From Mesonia sp. (lineage in GTDB: Bacteria; Bacteroidota; Bacteroidia; Flavobacteriales; Flavobacteriaceae): a stretch of DNA of 36,086 bases. Shown here piece by piece: positions 8,908 through 17,677 of the stretch. The notes below the pieces were generated by a model. The model ran no database searches and was not told where the DNA came from. It was given only the letters and a program-made list of their open reading frames with translations. Numbering within the stretch: the stretch's first letter is position 1; every line of letters starts with the position of its first letter. The stretch is taken from the NCBI GenBank assembly GCA_012964435.1, contig DTTX01000061.1, forward strand, positions 1 to 36,086, in the 5' to 3' direction. The position numbers were made by a program, and so were the translations under genes.

Positions 8908-9752
8908 AAGAGCTTCTCTTTTATTTTTTTCCAACGGTATTTTCTAATCCATTTGCCTTCTTCGGGACTCACCAGAGAAGGCAATTTTTTTTGTTTCGCT
9001 TGTAAATATCCTTGTAAATAATCTTTCAGCAAAAGCGGTTGCTTTTTACGCATTGCTAGTTTTAAAGAGGCAATAAACGTGATCGAAAAACCATAACCCA
9101 ATTTGTAAAAAGCTTCTCCTTGCTTAAATTTTGCCGCTTTATTATAAGTGTTTCCGGTAGGCCGTAAGTGTTTGACTTTTAGATCGGGTAAGGTTTTAAT
9201 TTTCCAATCGTGATAAAGGCAAAGCAACTCATCAACCGTGTCCCAACCCATTGAAGGTTTGAGTCCGCCAATGGCTTTAAAACATTCTTTTCGATAAGCT
9301 TTTAACGCGCCGCGAATATGATCTTTATTGGTTAAACTCTCTAATTTCCAATGACCATCTTTTTCGATGTAGCAAAAACCACCGACCATTCCCAACTGAT
9401 GATCTTGCTGAAATTCTTCTGCTAAACGCTCTAAATTATTCTTCGGAAAAATTAAATCGGCATCATATTTACAGATCACGTCATAATTTTCATCGAGTTG
9501 CTCGAAACCTTTATAGAAAGCATTTATTATTTTACTTCCCGGTAAATGCTTCGAAGAAGAAGTGTTATTGAAAAGCTGAATAAAAGGAAATTCAGCTGAA
9601 AATTTTTCTACAATAGCGGCCGTTTCATCGGTAGAATTGTCATTCACTACCAACACTTTTTTTGGTAAAAGCGTTTGAGAAGCTAAAGATTGTAGCGTTT
9701 TTTCAATACAATCGGCTTCATTATGCGCAGGAATAACAATGTAAAATTTCAT
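8904..9752 (-). CDS. Glycosyltransferase family 2
   Basis: A GT-A glycosyltransferase of 282 residues starts with YIVIPAHNEADCIEKTLQSL. It has VVNDNSTDET, the metal-binding DAD motif in CKYDADLIFP (about residues 93-102), and the acceptor-side GWDTVDELLC with the acidic pair expected for the base. No strong membrane helix is evident, so it is probably cytoplasmic or membrane-associated. It is the last gene of a three-gene operon (KAS III, methyltransferase, glycosyltransferase) with 3-base gaps. That suggests it glycosylates a lipid or polyketide-like product, but the substrate is not known. Confidence 0.9.
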   Translation of the reverse strand: MKFYIVIPAHNEADCIEKTLQSLASQTLLPKKVLVVNDNSTDETAAIVEKFSAEFPFIQLFNNTSSSKHLPGSKIINAFYKGFEQLDENYDVICKYDADLIFPKNNLERLAEEFQQDHQLGMVGGFCYIEKDGHWKLESLTNKDHIRGALKAYRKECFKAIGGLKPSMGWDTVDELLCLYHDWKIKTLPDLKVKHLRPTGNTYNKAAKFKQGEAFYKLGYGFSITFIASLKLAMRKKQPLLLKDYLQGYLQAKQKKLPSLVSPEEGKWIRKYRWKKIKEKLF

Positions 9753-9755
9753 AAA

Positions 9756-10277
9756 CTAAGCCTTGCGTTCCGCATAAACAATGTAATAACGCGGCGTGAA
9801 TTTGCGAAGTATTGGTCTAATACCTAGTTTCTTCACCGGATTGGTCCATTTATCACTTGCTTTAATCTCCCAGCCGGCTTTTTCTAATAGCCAGTCAAAT
9901 TGCCAATCTTCAAACTCGTGGTAATGCCGATCCCATTTTTCTTTCCCTTGATAAGCCGTAGCAAACCATAATCTAAGCGGAATGGAAGCGACTAATTTCT
10001 GCGCTTTAATTTCTCGAAGTACATTAAACGGAGCGATAAGGTGCTCAAATATTTCAAAAGCGGTGACCAATTCTGCATCAGATTCTTGAACACTCGAAAA
10101 GTCGAGGTCAAGATCTTCGCCTTTGGTATTTTCAACCTGAAAACCTTTTTGCTGCATAATTTCAGAAAAAGGATTTTTAACACCTAAGTCTAAGACTTGC
10201 GTTTTTTGAGGATGAACTTTTTCTAAAAATTCTAATGTTTTCTGGTAGCGTTTATCGGGATAAGTATTTTCGTACAA
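9756..10277 (-). CDS. SAM-dependent methyltransferase (class I-like)
   Basis: At 173 residues this resembles a small class I methyltransferase. The first strand and loop VLDLGVKNPFS corresponds to motif I but lacks the usual GxGxG. FEIFEHLIAPFNVLREI is the typical FE-x-x-EH segment after motif II, and a histidine-rich HYHEFEDWQFDWLLEKAGW segment resembles the late part of methyltransferase_11/23 domains. The start is TTG (LYENTYPDKRYQKT); no in-frame ATG exists before the core motif. The gene lies 3 bases after the KAS III stop and 3 bases before the glycosyltransferase start, so all three are very likely cotranscribed. Methyl acceptor unknown. Confidence 0.8.
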   Translation of the reverse strand: MYENTYPDKRYQKTLEFLEKVHPQKTQVLDLGVKNPFSEIMQQKGFQVENTKGEDLDLDFSSVQESDAELVTAFEIFEHLIAPFNVLREIKAQKLVASIPLRLWFATAYQGKEKWDRHYHEFEDWQFDWLLEKAGWEIKASDKWTNPVKKLGIRPILRKFTPRYYIVYAERKA

Positions 10278-10280
10278 AGC

Positions 10281-11345
10281 TTAAATTTTATAAACCAGCG
10301 CGTTAATATTCATTCCGGCGCCGACACTCGCAAATATAACAACATCTCCTTTTTCTATGTGTTGATTTTCCAGTTGATTTTTCTTTACTAGATCTAATAA
10401 TGTAGGAAGTGTCGCTACCGAGCTATTTCCCAATTCAGCAATACTCATTGGCATCACGTGTTCAGGCATTTCTTTTTCGTAAAGTTTGTAGAAACGTTCA
10501 CAAATGGCTTGATCCATTTTTTCATTGGCTTGATGAATGAAAATTTTACTAATCTCATCAATTCCATAGCCACTTTTATCTAAACAGTTTTTCATCGCTT
10601 GCGGAACGTAACTCAATGCGAAATTGTAAATTTTTCTTCCGTTCATTTTAATGTAACGGGTTTCTCTTTTCAGTTCTTGGTTATACGAAGCTTCAAAAGT
10701 TAAATAAAAAGCTTCATCGGTAGCATAAGTAGCACTTTCGTGAGCAATAATTCCGTTGTCGTGTTCATCCTCCACTTTTTCAATAATCGTTGCGCCGGCA
10801 CCATCACTAAAAATCATACTATCACGATCGTGAATATCAACCACGCGAGAGAGCGTTTCAGCACCAATCACTAAACATTTTTTTGCCATTCCTGCTTTGA
10901 TAAATGCTTGCGCTTGAATAACACCTTCTAACCAACCCGGGCAACCAAAAACCACATCATAAGCTACACAAGAAGGATTTTTAATTTGCAGGTAATTTTT
11001 TACCCGACTTCCTAAACTTGGTACGGCGTCACTTTGTGTATTTTTATATTTTACGTCTCCAAAATTTTGAGCAACAATAATGTAATCTAAGGTTTCACGA
11101 TCGATACCGGCATTTTCGATTGCATTTTCAGCAGCTTTACCGGCCAGATCTGAAGCAGTTAAATCGTTATGTGCATAACGGCGTTCTTCTATTCCTGTAA
11201 TTTTTTTGAATTTTCTAATAATCAATTCATTTCCGCCGGGAATTGGAGTTCCGTCTTCATTTAGAAATTCGTGTTCTAAGAAATCAGCATTTTTAACTCT
11301 GGTTTTTGGTATGCAACTGCCTACTCCTGTTATTTTTATCGACAT
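10281..11345 (-). CDS. 3-oxoacyl-ACP synthase III (KAS III) family protein
   Basis: A thiolase-fold condensing enzyme of 354 residues. It carries the catalytic triad of KAS III: Cys135 in FGCPGWLEG, His271 in FIHQANEKMD and Asn307 in ELGNSSVATL. The active-site setting FGCPGW differs from housekeeping FabH (AACSGF/AACAGF), and the protein is about 35 residues longer than E. coli FabH (317). It may therefore accept an unusual starter or act outside normal fatty acid initiation, as a secondary KAS III. It is first in an operon with a methyltransferase and a glycosyltransferase, pointing to a modified acyl product. A near-consensus -7 box (TTAGTTTG, one mismatch) lies at 11372-11379. Confidence 0.88.
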   Translation of the reverse strand: MSIKITGVGSCIPKTRVKNADFLEHEFLNEDGTPIPGGNELIIRKFKKITGIEERRYAHNDLTASDLAGKAAENAIENAGIDRETLDYIIVAQNFGDVKYKNTQSDAVPSLGSRVKNYLQIKNPSCVAYDVVFGCPGWLEGVIQAQAFIKAGMAKKCLVIGAETLSRVVDIHDRDSMIFSDGAGATIIEKVEDEHDNGIIAHESATYATDEAFYLTFEASYNQELKRETRYIKMNGRKIYNFALSYVPQAMKNCLDKSGYGIDEISKIFIHQANEKMDQAICERFYKLYEKEMPEHVMPMSIAELGNSSVATLPTLLDLVKKNQLENQHIEKGDVVIFASVGAGMNINALVYKI

Positions 11346-11486
11346 AACTGTTTTTTTACCTCTCTAAACACCAAACTAAGCATAAAATTTTTTAGAATGA
11401 ATAGAAAAATGAAGAGAAATGTATTTTTTGAATTTTTAAAAGTAAATGAATCGTTTTTCTGAGAAAATGATAAATATCAGTTCATG

Positions 11487-11516
11487 AAAAAAGCCCAATC
11501 GATGGATTGGGCTTTT
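11487..11516 (-). terminator. Rho-independent terminator of gcvP
   Basis: A 12-bp perfect stem (11489-11500 with 11505-11516, core AAGCCCAATC/GATTGGGCTT) has a 4-base loop. Read on the minus strand it runs into six T, just after the gcvP stop at 11538. The plus-strand side also has a short T-run, so weak two-way activity is possible. Confidence 0.9.
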
Positions 11517-11537
11517 GGTTTATAATGAATATTGAAA

Positions 11538-14387
11538 TTATTCAGAATCCATATACGTTTCAATAGGATCGCACGTACACATTAAATTACGATCACCATA
11601 AGCATCGTCTACACGTCTTACTGAAGGCCAAAATTTATTATCGGCAACATACGCTAATGGGAAAGCGGCTTCTTGGCGAGAGTAAGGTAAATTCCACTCA
11701 TTACTCGTTAGCATTTCCATGGTGTGCGGTGCGTTTTTCAATAAGTTGTTTTCTTGATCTTCGATCGCGTCAATTTCTTCTTTAATCGAATTTAAAGCAT
11801 CACAAAAACGGTCTAATTCAGCTTTGCTTTCACTTTCGGTAGGCTCGATCATCATCGTTCCAGCTACTGGGAAAGAAACGGTTGGTGAATGGAAACCATA
11901 ATCTATTAAACGTTTAGCAATATCGACCACTTCAATTCCTTTTTCTTTAAAAGGTCTTAGGTCTAAAATCATTTCGTGAGCTGCTCTACCACGTTCTCCC
12001 GAATAAAGCGTTTTAAAATGATTGTTTAAGCGTTCTTTAATATAGTTTGCGTTTAAAATGGCGTGCTCGGTAGCAGATTTTAATCCTTTTGGACCTAGCA
12101 TTGAAATGTAGGCGTAAGAAATTAAACAAACCAATGAAGAACCCCAAGGCGCGGCAGAAATAGCTGAAATTGCATTTTCTCCACCGGTGTTAATGATCGG
12201 GTTACTTGGTAAAAACGGTACTAATTGCTTGGCAACACAAATTGGTCCAACTCCCGGTCCGCCACCACCGTGAGGGATCGCAAAAGTCTTATGTAAGTTT
12301 AAGTGACAAACATCGGCACCAATTTTCCCAGGATTAGTTAAACCAACCTGAGCGTTCATATTGGCTCCATCCATGTAAACTTGTCCGCCGTTATCGTGAA
12401 TAATCTGCGTGATCTCTTGGATAGCCGATTCAAATACACCGTGTGTAGATGGGTAAGTTACCATTAGAGCAGAAAGATTGTCTTTATATTTAATGGCTTT
12501 TTCGCGTAAATCTTCTACATCAATATTTCCTTTATCGGTAGATTTGGTTACGACAACTTTCATCCCTGCCATTACTGCACTTGCCGGATTGGTTCCGTGA
12601 GCAGATGAAGGAATTAAACAAATATTTCTGTGGTGATCACCACGAGATTCGTGGTAAGCTTTAATTACCATTAACCCTGCAAACTCACCTTGTGCTCCAG
12701 AGTTAGGTTGAAGTGAAGTTGCTGAAAATCCTGTAATTTCTGTTAACTGGTCTTCTAATCGCTTCAATACTTCTTGGTAACCGGCAGCTTGATCTACTGG
12801 AACAAATGGGTGAATATTACCCCATTGTGGGTAACTTAACGGGAGCATTTCTGCAGCCGCATTCAACTTCATTGTACAAGAACCTAACGAGATCATCGAA
12901 TGGTTTAACGATAAATCTTTACGCTCTAATTTTTTGATGTAGCGCATCAATTCAGTTTCCGAATGGTATTTGTTGAAAACCTCATTCGTTAAAAACTCCG
13001 TATCACGAGAAACCGATTGCTTTTCTAAAACGCTCTTTTCTAAAGTTTCGATTTTTATAGACTCTTTACCGGCAACGTGTGCAAAAACAGCAACAATGTT
13101 GTTGAGGTCGTTTAGGGTTGTAGCTTCGTTAATCGAGATCGAAACCGTTTCGGCATCTGGATAATAGAAGTTAATTTCACTAGCTTCTGCTACTTCTTTA
13201 ATTTTTTCAGCATCTGCTTTTACTTGAATCGTATCAAAATACAATTCATTCGTTTGGTAATAACCTAATTTTTCAAGCGCGTCTGCTAATTCAGCGGTAG
13301 AACGATGTACTTTGTTCGCAATGTATTCTAAACCTTTTGGTCCGTGATATACGGCGTACATACCTGCCATTACTGCTAGTAAAACCTGAGCAGTACAAAT
13401 ATTAGAAGTTGCTTTGTCTCTTTTAATATGTTGCTCACGCGTTTGAAGTGCCATTCTTAAGGCCGGTTTCCCATCGGCATCTTTGGTAACTCCAATAATT
13501 CTTCCGGGAATATTTCTTTTGTAAGCTTCTTTAGTCGCAAAAAATGCAGCGTGCGGTCCACCATAACCTAACGGAATCCCAAAACGTTGGGTAGTACCAA
13601 CCACCACATCGGCTCCAAATTCTCCCGGAGCACGTAATTTTACTAAGCTTAAAATATCTGCTGCTACTGCAACTTTAATTCCTGCATCGTTAGCTTTTTG
13701 AACAAAACCTGCGTAATCGTAAATTTTACCTGAAGCTCCCGGATATTGTACTAAGGCTCCGAAAAATTCAGAAGAAAAATCAAATTCTTCGTGATTCCCT
13801 ACCACTAATTCTATAGCTAAAGGTTCTGCTCTGGTTTCTAATAAAGAAAGTGTTTGTGGTAATACTTCTTCAGAAACAAAAAACTTAACGACTTTATCTT
13901 TTTTCTGAGCGCGATCTCTTACGGCAAAAAGCAAGGTCATCGCTTCTGCAGCTGCGGTCGCTTCATCCAATAAAGAAGCATTTGCTAATTCTAATCCGGT
14001 AAGATCGACGATCATCGTCTGAAAGTTCACTAAGGCTTCTAAACGACCTTGCGCAATTTCTGCTTGGTAAGGCGTGTATGCGGTATACCAACCCGGATTT
14101 TCTAAAATATTTCGTTGAATAACCGGTGGAATAATCGCTTGGTGATATCCTAAACCAATATAGGTTTTGAATAGTTTATTTTTTTGAGCCAATTTGGTAA
14201 TGTGCTCTAGATATTCTTGCTCGCTTAACGCTTCCGGTAAGTCTAATTCTTTTTCTAATTTAATGCCATCAGGTAAAGTTTCGTAGATCAACTGGTCGAG
14301 TGAATCTACTCCTATGGTTTTTAACATTTCTGAAATGTTCTCAGGCCTTGGGCCTATGTGTCTTAACGCAAAAGAATCTGTATTCAT
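11538..14387 (-). CDS. gcvP: Glycine dehydrogenase (decarboxylating), glycine cleavage P-protein
   Basis: This PLP enzyme decarboxylates glycine and loads the aminomethyl group onto the lipoyl H-protein, supplying one-carbon units. It is the single-chain form of 949 residues with two homologous halves. The PLP lysine is in [18 protein letters not shown]. Other family motifs are FALRHIGPR at the N-terminus, GSCTMKLN and a late [13 protein letters not shown]. The ATG at 14387 ([15 protein letters not shown]) was chosen over a start at 14429: the family begins here, and a -7 box at 14419-14426 lies between the two. The gene stands alone with its own terminator; no gcvT or gcvH is adjacent. Confidence 0.97.
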   Translation of the reverse strand: MNTDSFALRHIGPRPENISEMLKTIGVDSLDQLIYETLPDGIKLEKELDLPEALSEQEYLEHITKLAQKNKLFKTYIGLGYHQAIIPPVIQRNILENPGWYTAYTPYQAEIAQGRLEALVNFQTMIVDLTGLELANASLLDEATAAAEAMTLLFAVRDRAQKKDKVVKFFVSEEVLPQTLSLLETRAEPLAIELVVGNHEEFDFSSEFFGALVQYPGASGKIYDYAGFVQKANDAGIKVAVAADILSLVKLRAPGEFGADVVVGTTQRFGIPLGYGGPHAAFFATKEAYKRNIPGRIIGVTKDADGKPALRMALQTREQHIKRDKATSNICTAQVLLAVMAGMYAVYHGPKGLEYIANKVHRSTAELADALEKLGYYQTNELYFDTIQVKADAEKIKEVAEASEINFYYPDAETVSISINEATTLNDLNNIVAVFAHVAGKESIKIETLEKSVLEKQSVSRDTEFLTNEVFNKYHSETELMRYIKKLERKDLSLNHSMISLGSCTMKLNAAAEMLPLSYPQWGNIHPFVPVDQAAGYQEVLKRLEDQLTEITGFSATSLQPNSGAQGEFAGLMVIKAYHESRGDHHRNICLIPSSAHGTNPASAVMAGMKVVVTKSTDKGNIDVEDLREKAIKYKDNLSALMVTYPSTHGVFESAIQEITQIIHDNGGQVYMDGANMNAQVGLTNPGKIGADVCHLNLHKTFAIPHGGGGPGVGPICVAKQLVPFLPSNPIINTGGENAISAISAAPWGSSLVCLISYAYISMLGPKGLKSATEHAILNANYIKERLNNHFKTLYSGERGRAAHEMILDLRPFKEKGIEVVDIAKRLIDYGFHSPTVSFPVAGTMMIEPTESESKAELDRFCDALNSIKEEIDAIEDQENNLLKNAPHTMEMLTSNEWNLPYSRQEAAFPLAYVADNKFWPSVRRVDDAYGDRNLMCTCDPIETYMDSE

Positions 14388-14418
14388 CAGCTTTAAAAAT
14401 TGTTGTGATTGTGGTGCG

Positions 14419-14426
14419 CAAAAATA
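14419..14426 (-). promoter_or_regulatory. -7 box (TATTTTTG) of gcvP
   Basis: Read on the minus strand this is an exact TAnnTTTG, 31 bases ahead of the gcvP ATG. It predicts a leader of about 25 bases and rules out the further-upstream start. No clear -33 TTG is seen. Confidence 0.6.
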
Positions 14427-14578
14427 CAATTTTAAAAATGATTTTTAATCGAAGTTATTCACTTTAAATGAATGAATTGTTGACAATTTCTTAACTGAAT
14501 ATTTCTTAAAATGATTTTTTGAATTTTTATACCGAATTACACCCTCAAAATTGAATATTTAGCATTCCTGAATAAAAG

Positions 14579-14657
14579 CGTAATGCTGAACTTGATTCAG
14601 CATCTCATACTATTAAACTCAATCTTGATGAGACCCTGAATCATGTTCAGGATGACG
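14579..14657. repeat. REP-like palindromic element with 30-bp inverted arms
   Basis: Two 30-base arms (14579-14608 and 14628-14657) are inverted copies matching at 25 of 30 positions, separated by 19 bases. Each arm also contains its own small hairpin (TGCTGAA/TTCAGCA in the left arm, CCTGAA/TTCAGG in the right). It sits in the 334-base gap between the gcvP start and the next gene; the rest of the gap shows nothing beyond the flanking promoters. Similar GCTGAA...TTCAGGATGACG elements are, from memory, common dispersed intergenic repeats in Bacteroidota. Only one copy is in this window. Confidence 0.75.
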
Positions 14658-14709
14658 AAACAATTACAATTTATAGTTAAGAAATCACCAAGACTTTCTT
14701 TGCTTCACT

Positions 14710-14717
14710 TACCTTTG
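14710..14717 (+). promoter_or_regulatory. -7 box (TACCTTTG) four bases before a start codon
   Basis: This exact TAnnTTTG ends 4 bases before the ATG at 14722. If used, transcription would start at or next to the A of the ATG, giving a leaderless mRNA. No TTG is found at the -33 distance. Confidence 0.5.
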
Positions 14718-14721
14718 CGAT

Positions 14722-15546
14722 ATGCAATGGCTAAAAGCAATCTTTAAATTTTATATCGATAGTAGTATTCACGTATCCTTAGCGGTTTGTGCATTAATGC
14801 TATCGAGTGCGTATCTGTTGCCTGTACAAATCTCAACAGAATTAGTTGCTTTTGTGTTTTTAAGTACGGTTACCGGTTATAATTTTGTGAAATATGCCGG
14901 TGTAGCGAGGTTGCACCATATGAGTTTAGCAAAGAATTTACGCGTGATCCAACTGTTTTCTTTGGCTTGTTTTGTAGGATTGTTGGTAATAGCAACCTAT
15001 CAGCGTTTAGAGGTGATTTTAGTTTCAGCTTTTTTAGGAGTTTTTACGCTCCTTTATGCGGTTCCTTTTTTACCTAACCGAAAAAATTTACGCAGTTTAC
15101 AAACTATCAAAATTTTTATCATCGCTTTGGTCTGGGCAGGAACAGCGGTTTGGTTGCCACTAGAGAACTTCAGTTTTATGTTTTCTGTTGAGGTAATGCT
15201 GCGATTTTTACAACTTTTTGTATTCGTATTGGCATTGATTATTCCTTTTGAAATTCGAGATCTTTCTTACGATAGTATGGAGTTAAAAACACTTCCGCAG
15301 TTAATAGGAATACCCAAAACAAAAGGTTTGGCTCATGTTTTTTTAATGGTCTTTTTGATCTTAGAAATTGTATTGACCGCGCAAACTGAAAATTTAATTT
15401 CAGCAATAATTATTGCAGTAGTTTTAGGAGTGATGATTTTCTTTTCTTCTAAAAAGCAATCAACGTATTATGCTTCTTTTTGGATAGAATTAATTCCGGT
15501 AATTTGGTTGGTATTATTGTGGGGAAGCCAAAATTTATTTGTCTAA
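14722..15546 (+). CDS. UbiA-like polytopic membrane protein
   Basis: This 274-residue protein has about eight hydrophobic helices and the outline of a UbiA-type intramembrane prenyltransferase. The second motif is recognisable: FEIRDLSYDSMELKTLPQLIG (first residues FEIRDLSYD; Asp180 and Asp184 form DxxxD), followed by IGIPKTKGL. The first motif, normally NDxxDxxxD, reads NFVKYAGVA from Asn54 and has lost its aspartates. The protein may thus be an inactive or altered member, or a distant relative. There is no signal peptide and no other start. The last 12 bases overlap the convergent anti-sigma gene. No isoprenoid pathway gene lies nearby. Confidence 0.7.
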   Translation: MQWLKAIFKFYIDSSIHVSLAVCALMLSSAYLLPVQISTELVAFVFLSTVTGYNFVKYAGVARLHHMSLAKNLRVIQLFSLACFVGLLVIATYQRLEVILVSAFLGVFTLLYAVPFLPNRKNLRSLQTIKIFIIALVWAGTAVWLPLENFSFMFSVEVMLRFLQLFVFVLALIIPFEIRDLSYDSMELKTLPQLIGIPKTKGLAHVFLMVFLILEIVLTAQTENLISAIIIAVVLGVMIFFSSKKQSTYYASFWIELIPVIWLVLLWGSQNLFV

Positions 15547-15795
15547 ATTTTCCTGAAGTAATCTTTTTAATTCTAAACGTTCTTCTTCTTGAAGTGAAGT
15601 AAGTTTGGCTTTATTGCAAAGCTCGGTAAGTTTTTTATTGCGCTCAGAGTAATCTTTGCACTTAGGGCATTTGTCTAAATGTGTAAGTAGTTGTGCTCTT
15701 TCCCAATCTTCAGCTTCGTTATATTGAGCCTTATCGCAATAGCAATTTGCCTCAGAACATTTGCAGTATTCTTTATCGGTTTTCTCTGAACTCAT
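15535..15795 (-). CDS. Small Cys-rich protein, putative zinc-binding anti-sigma factor
   Basis: This 86-residue soluble protein has seven cysteines. Residues 39-46 (HLDKCPKC) form the H-x3-C-x2-C pattern of zinc-containing anti-sigma (ZAS) domains. The N-terminus adds a second cluster C11-x-C13-x4-C18-x-C20, and the C-terminus is a charged helix. It follows the sigma factor gene by 3 bases in the same direction, the usual place for a cognate anti-sigma factor. With no membrane segment it would act in the cytoplasm, perhaps releasing the sigma factor on oxidation or metal loss; that is inference. It overlaps the convergent UbiA-like gene by 12 bases. Confidence 0.7.
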   Translation of the reverse strand: MSSEKTDKEYCKCSEANCYCDKAQYNEAEDWERAQLLTHLDKCPKCKDYSERNKKLTELCNKAKLTSLQEEERLELKRLLQENLDK

Positions 15796-15798
15796 AAA

Positions 15799-16359
15799 TT
15801 ATTTTAACCATTTTTCTTCCATACATTCTGCCAAAGCAGTTCTTGCACGGTGAATAATTACCCATAGGTTAGACGGAGTGATGCCAAATTCATTACAAAT
15901 AACTTCGGTATCAAAGTTATCGATGGTTTTCATCTTAAAAATTTTGGCGTGTTTGGGATTGATTTTGTCTAGACAATCGTAGATGGCCGCACCTAATTCG
16001 TTGTTCACCAAATTGTCTTCTGCAGATTGCTCAAAATTATCGGCTACTTTCTCTTCTAGCCATTCACCTTCTTGATCTTCATCGGTGTAATTTATTTTTA
16101 CTTCTGCTTGTCCTTTTTTAGAATTGATCTTTCGGTAGTGATCAATTATTTTTCGTTTTAAGATCGAAATAAGCCAAGTACGTTCTGTCGCTTCACCTTT
16201 AAAGTATTTTTTAGAACGCAAACCGGCCAAAAAAGTTTCAGAAATAAGATCTTTGGCAATCTCTCTATCGTTCACTCTCACAATGGCATAATTAAACAGA
16301 TAGTCAGAATATTCATCGACCCACCGGTCCGGATTTATCTGATGTGTGTTTTCTGCCAT
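15799..16359 (-). CDS. ECF-type sigma-70 family RNA polymerase sigma factor
   Basis: The protein has only sigma regions 2 and 4. Region 2 runs from DEYSDYLFNYAIV through DLISETFLAGL to ERTWLISILKRKIIDHYR. Region 4 is the helix-turn-helix TEVICNEFGITPSNLWVIIHRAR. An acidic linker (about residues 95-125) joins them. The chosen ATG at 16359 gives MAENTHQINPDRW. A longer frame from an ATG at 16404 adds 15 hydrophobic/basic residues untypical of the family but cannot be excluded. It is followed after 3 bases by the Cys-rich anti-sigma candidate and is divergent from the glycosyltransferase at 16437. Its target genes are unknown. Confidence 0.9.
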   Translation of the reverse strand: MAENTHQINPDRWVDEYSDYLFNYAIVRVNDREIAKDLISETFLAGLRSKKYFKGEATERTWLISILKRKIIDHYRKINSKKGQAEVKINYTDEDQEGEWLEEKVADNFEQSAEDNLVNNELGAAIYDCLDKINPKHAKIFKMKTIDNFDTEVICNEFGITPSNLWVIIHRARTALAECMEEKWLK

Positions 16360-16436
16360 GAATAAACGTAGATTTGCGGTAAAATTACGAAGAAACTTTA
16401 GCATTTGTTTTTAAACATTGTGAAAAAAAACATAAA

Positions 16437-17675
16437 ATGAAGCGATTACTCATTATTGGTTACGTTTGGCCCGAGCCCACTTCATCTGCCGCAGGAAGCC
16501 GAATGATGCAGCTTATCAAGCTATTTTTAGCTCGCAATTATGAGGTGATTTATGCCAGCCCGGCGAGAGCTAGTGAATACGCCATAAATTTTGAAGAATT
16601 AGGAATTACAAAGAAAAAGATAACTGCCAATTCTTCCGATTTTGATGCGTACGTAAAAGAACTTTCGCCACAAGTAGTGATGTTCGATCGTTTTATGATG
16701 GAAGAACAGTTTGGTTGGCGTGTTGCTGAAAATTGCCCGGATGCGATTCGAATTTTAGATACCGAAGATTTACATTTTTTTAGAAAAGCACGTTACGAAG
16801 CTTTAAAAAAAGGAAGAACTTTAGTTCGAGAAGATTTACACTCCGATGAAGCGAAGCGAGAAATTGCCAGTATATTGCGCTGCGATCTTTCGTTAATTAT
16901 TTCTGAAGCTGAAGTCGATCTGTTGGCGAGAAAATTTAAAGTGAATCCGTCGATTTTGCATTACATACCATTATTGGCGCCAAGTATTTCTGAAGAAAAA
17001 ATCAAGAAATTGCCTACATACGAAAAGCGCAAAGACTTTGTGTTTATCGGGAATTTTTTACACCAACCCAATTGGGATTCAGTTTTATATTTAAAAGAAA
17101 AGATCTGGCCGCTCATTCGTAAAGAATTACCCAAAGCACGTTTATTAATTTACGGAGCTTATGCTTCTCAAAAAGTAGAGCAATTGCAAAATAAGCATCA
17201 AGGTTTTATCGTAAAAGGTAGGGCAGAAGATGCGCAAAATGTGTTAAAGAAATCGAGAGTTTTATTAGCGCCTTTACGTTTTGGAGCCGGTATTAAAGGG
17301 AAGTTTATCGATGCGATGTTAGCAGGAACGCCAAGCATTACTACGACAATTGGTGCTGAAGGGATTTGTGGGAAATATCCTTGGCCGGGAGAAATTGCTA
17401 ACGAAGAAAAAGCGATCGTAGAAGAAGCGATTAAAATTTACGACAAACCAAAACGTTGGCAAAAAGTACAACAAAACGGCTTTCAGATCATTAATGAGCG
17501 TTTCCAAGAAAACAGGTTTGCAGAACAGTTTTTTGAGGAATTAGAAAAGATTCAGCAAGATTTAGAAAAGCATCGAAATCAGAACTTTTTGGGAGCGATG
17601 CTTATGCATCATACCTTACAAAGCACGAAATATATGTCGAAGTGGATCGAGGCTAAAAATAAATTAGAACAATAA
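16437..17675 (+). CDS. Glycosyltransferase, family 4-like (GT-B fold)
   Basis: This 412-residue protein starts MKRLLIIGYVWPEPTSSAAG, a Rossmann-type opening with the loop seen in GT4 enzymes. The C-terminal donor-binding half has FVFIGNFLHQPNWDS, LLAPLRFGAGIKGKFIDAML and AGTPSITTTIGAEGI, where a Lys and acidic residues normally bind the sugar nucleotide. No signal peptide or membrane span is seen, so it is probably cytoplasmic and works on a surface glycan precursor. The hemW gene begins 2 bases after its stop, so the two are probably cotranscribed although their roles appear unrelated. Confidence 0.85.
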   Translation: MKRLLIIGYVWPEPTSSAAGSRMMQLIKLFLARNYEVIYASPARASEYAINFEELGITKKKITANSSDFDAYVKELSPQVVMFDRFMMEEQFGWRVAENCPDAIRILDTEDLHFFRKARYEALKKGRTLVREDLHSDEAKREIASILRCDLSLIISEAEVDLLARKFKVNPSILHYIPLLAPSISEEKIKKLPTYEKRKDFVFIGNFLHQPNWDSVLYLKEKIWPLIRKELPKARLLIYGAYASQKVEQLQNKHQGFIVKGRAEDAQNVLKKSRVLLAPLRFGAGIKGKFIDAMLAGTPSITTTIGAEGICGKYPWPGEIANEEKAIVEEAIKIYDKPKRWQKVQQNGFQIINERFQENRFAEQFFEELEKIQQDLEKHRNQNFLGAMLMHHTLQSTKYMSKWIEAKNKLEQ

Positions 17676-17677
17676 TA

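Noticed and set aside
14387-14429. Upstream start for gcvP at 14429
   Set aside because: It lies above a -7 box and adds residues not found in P-proteins.
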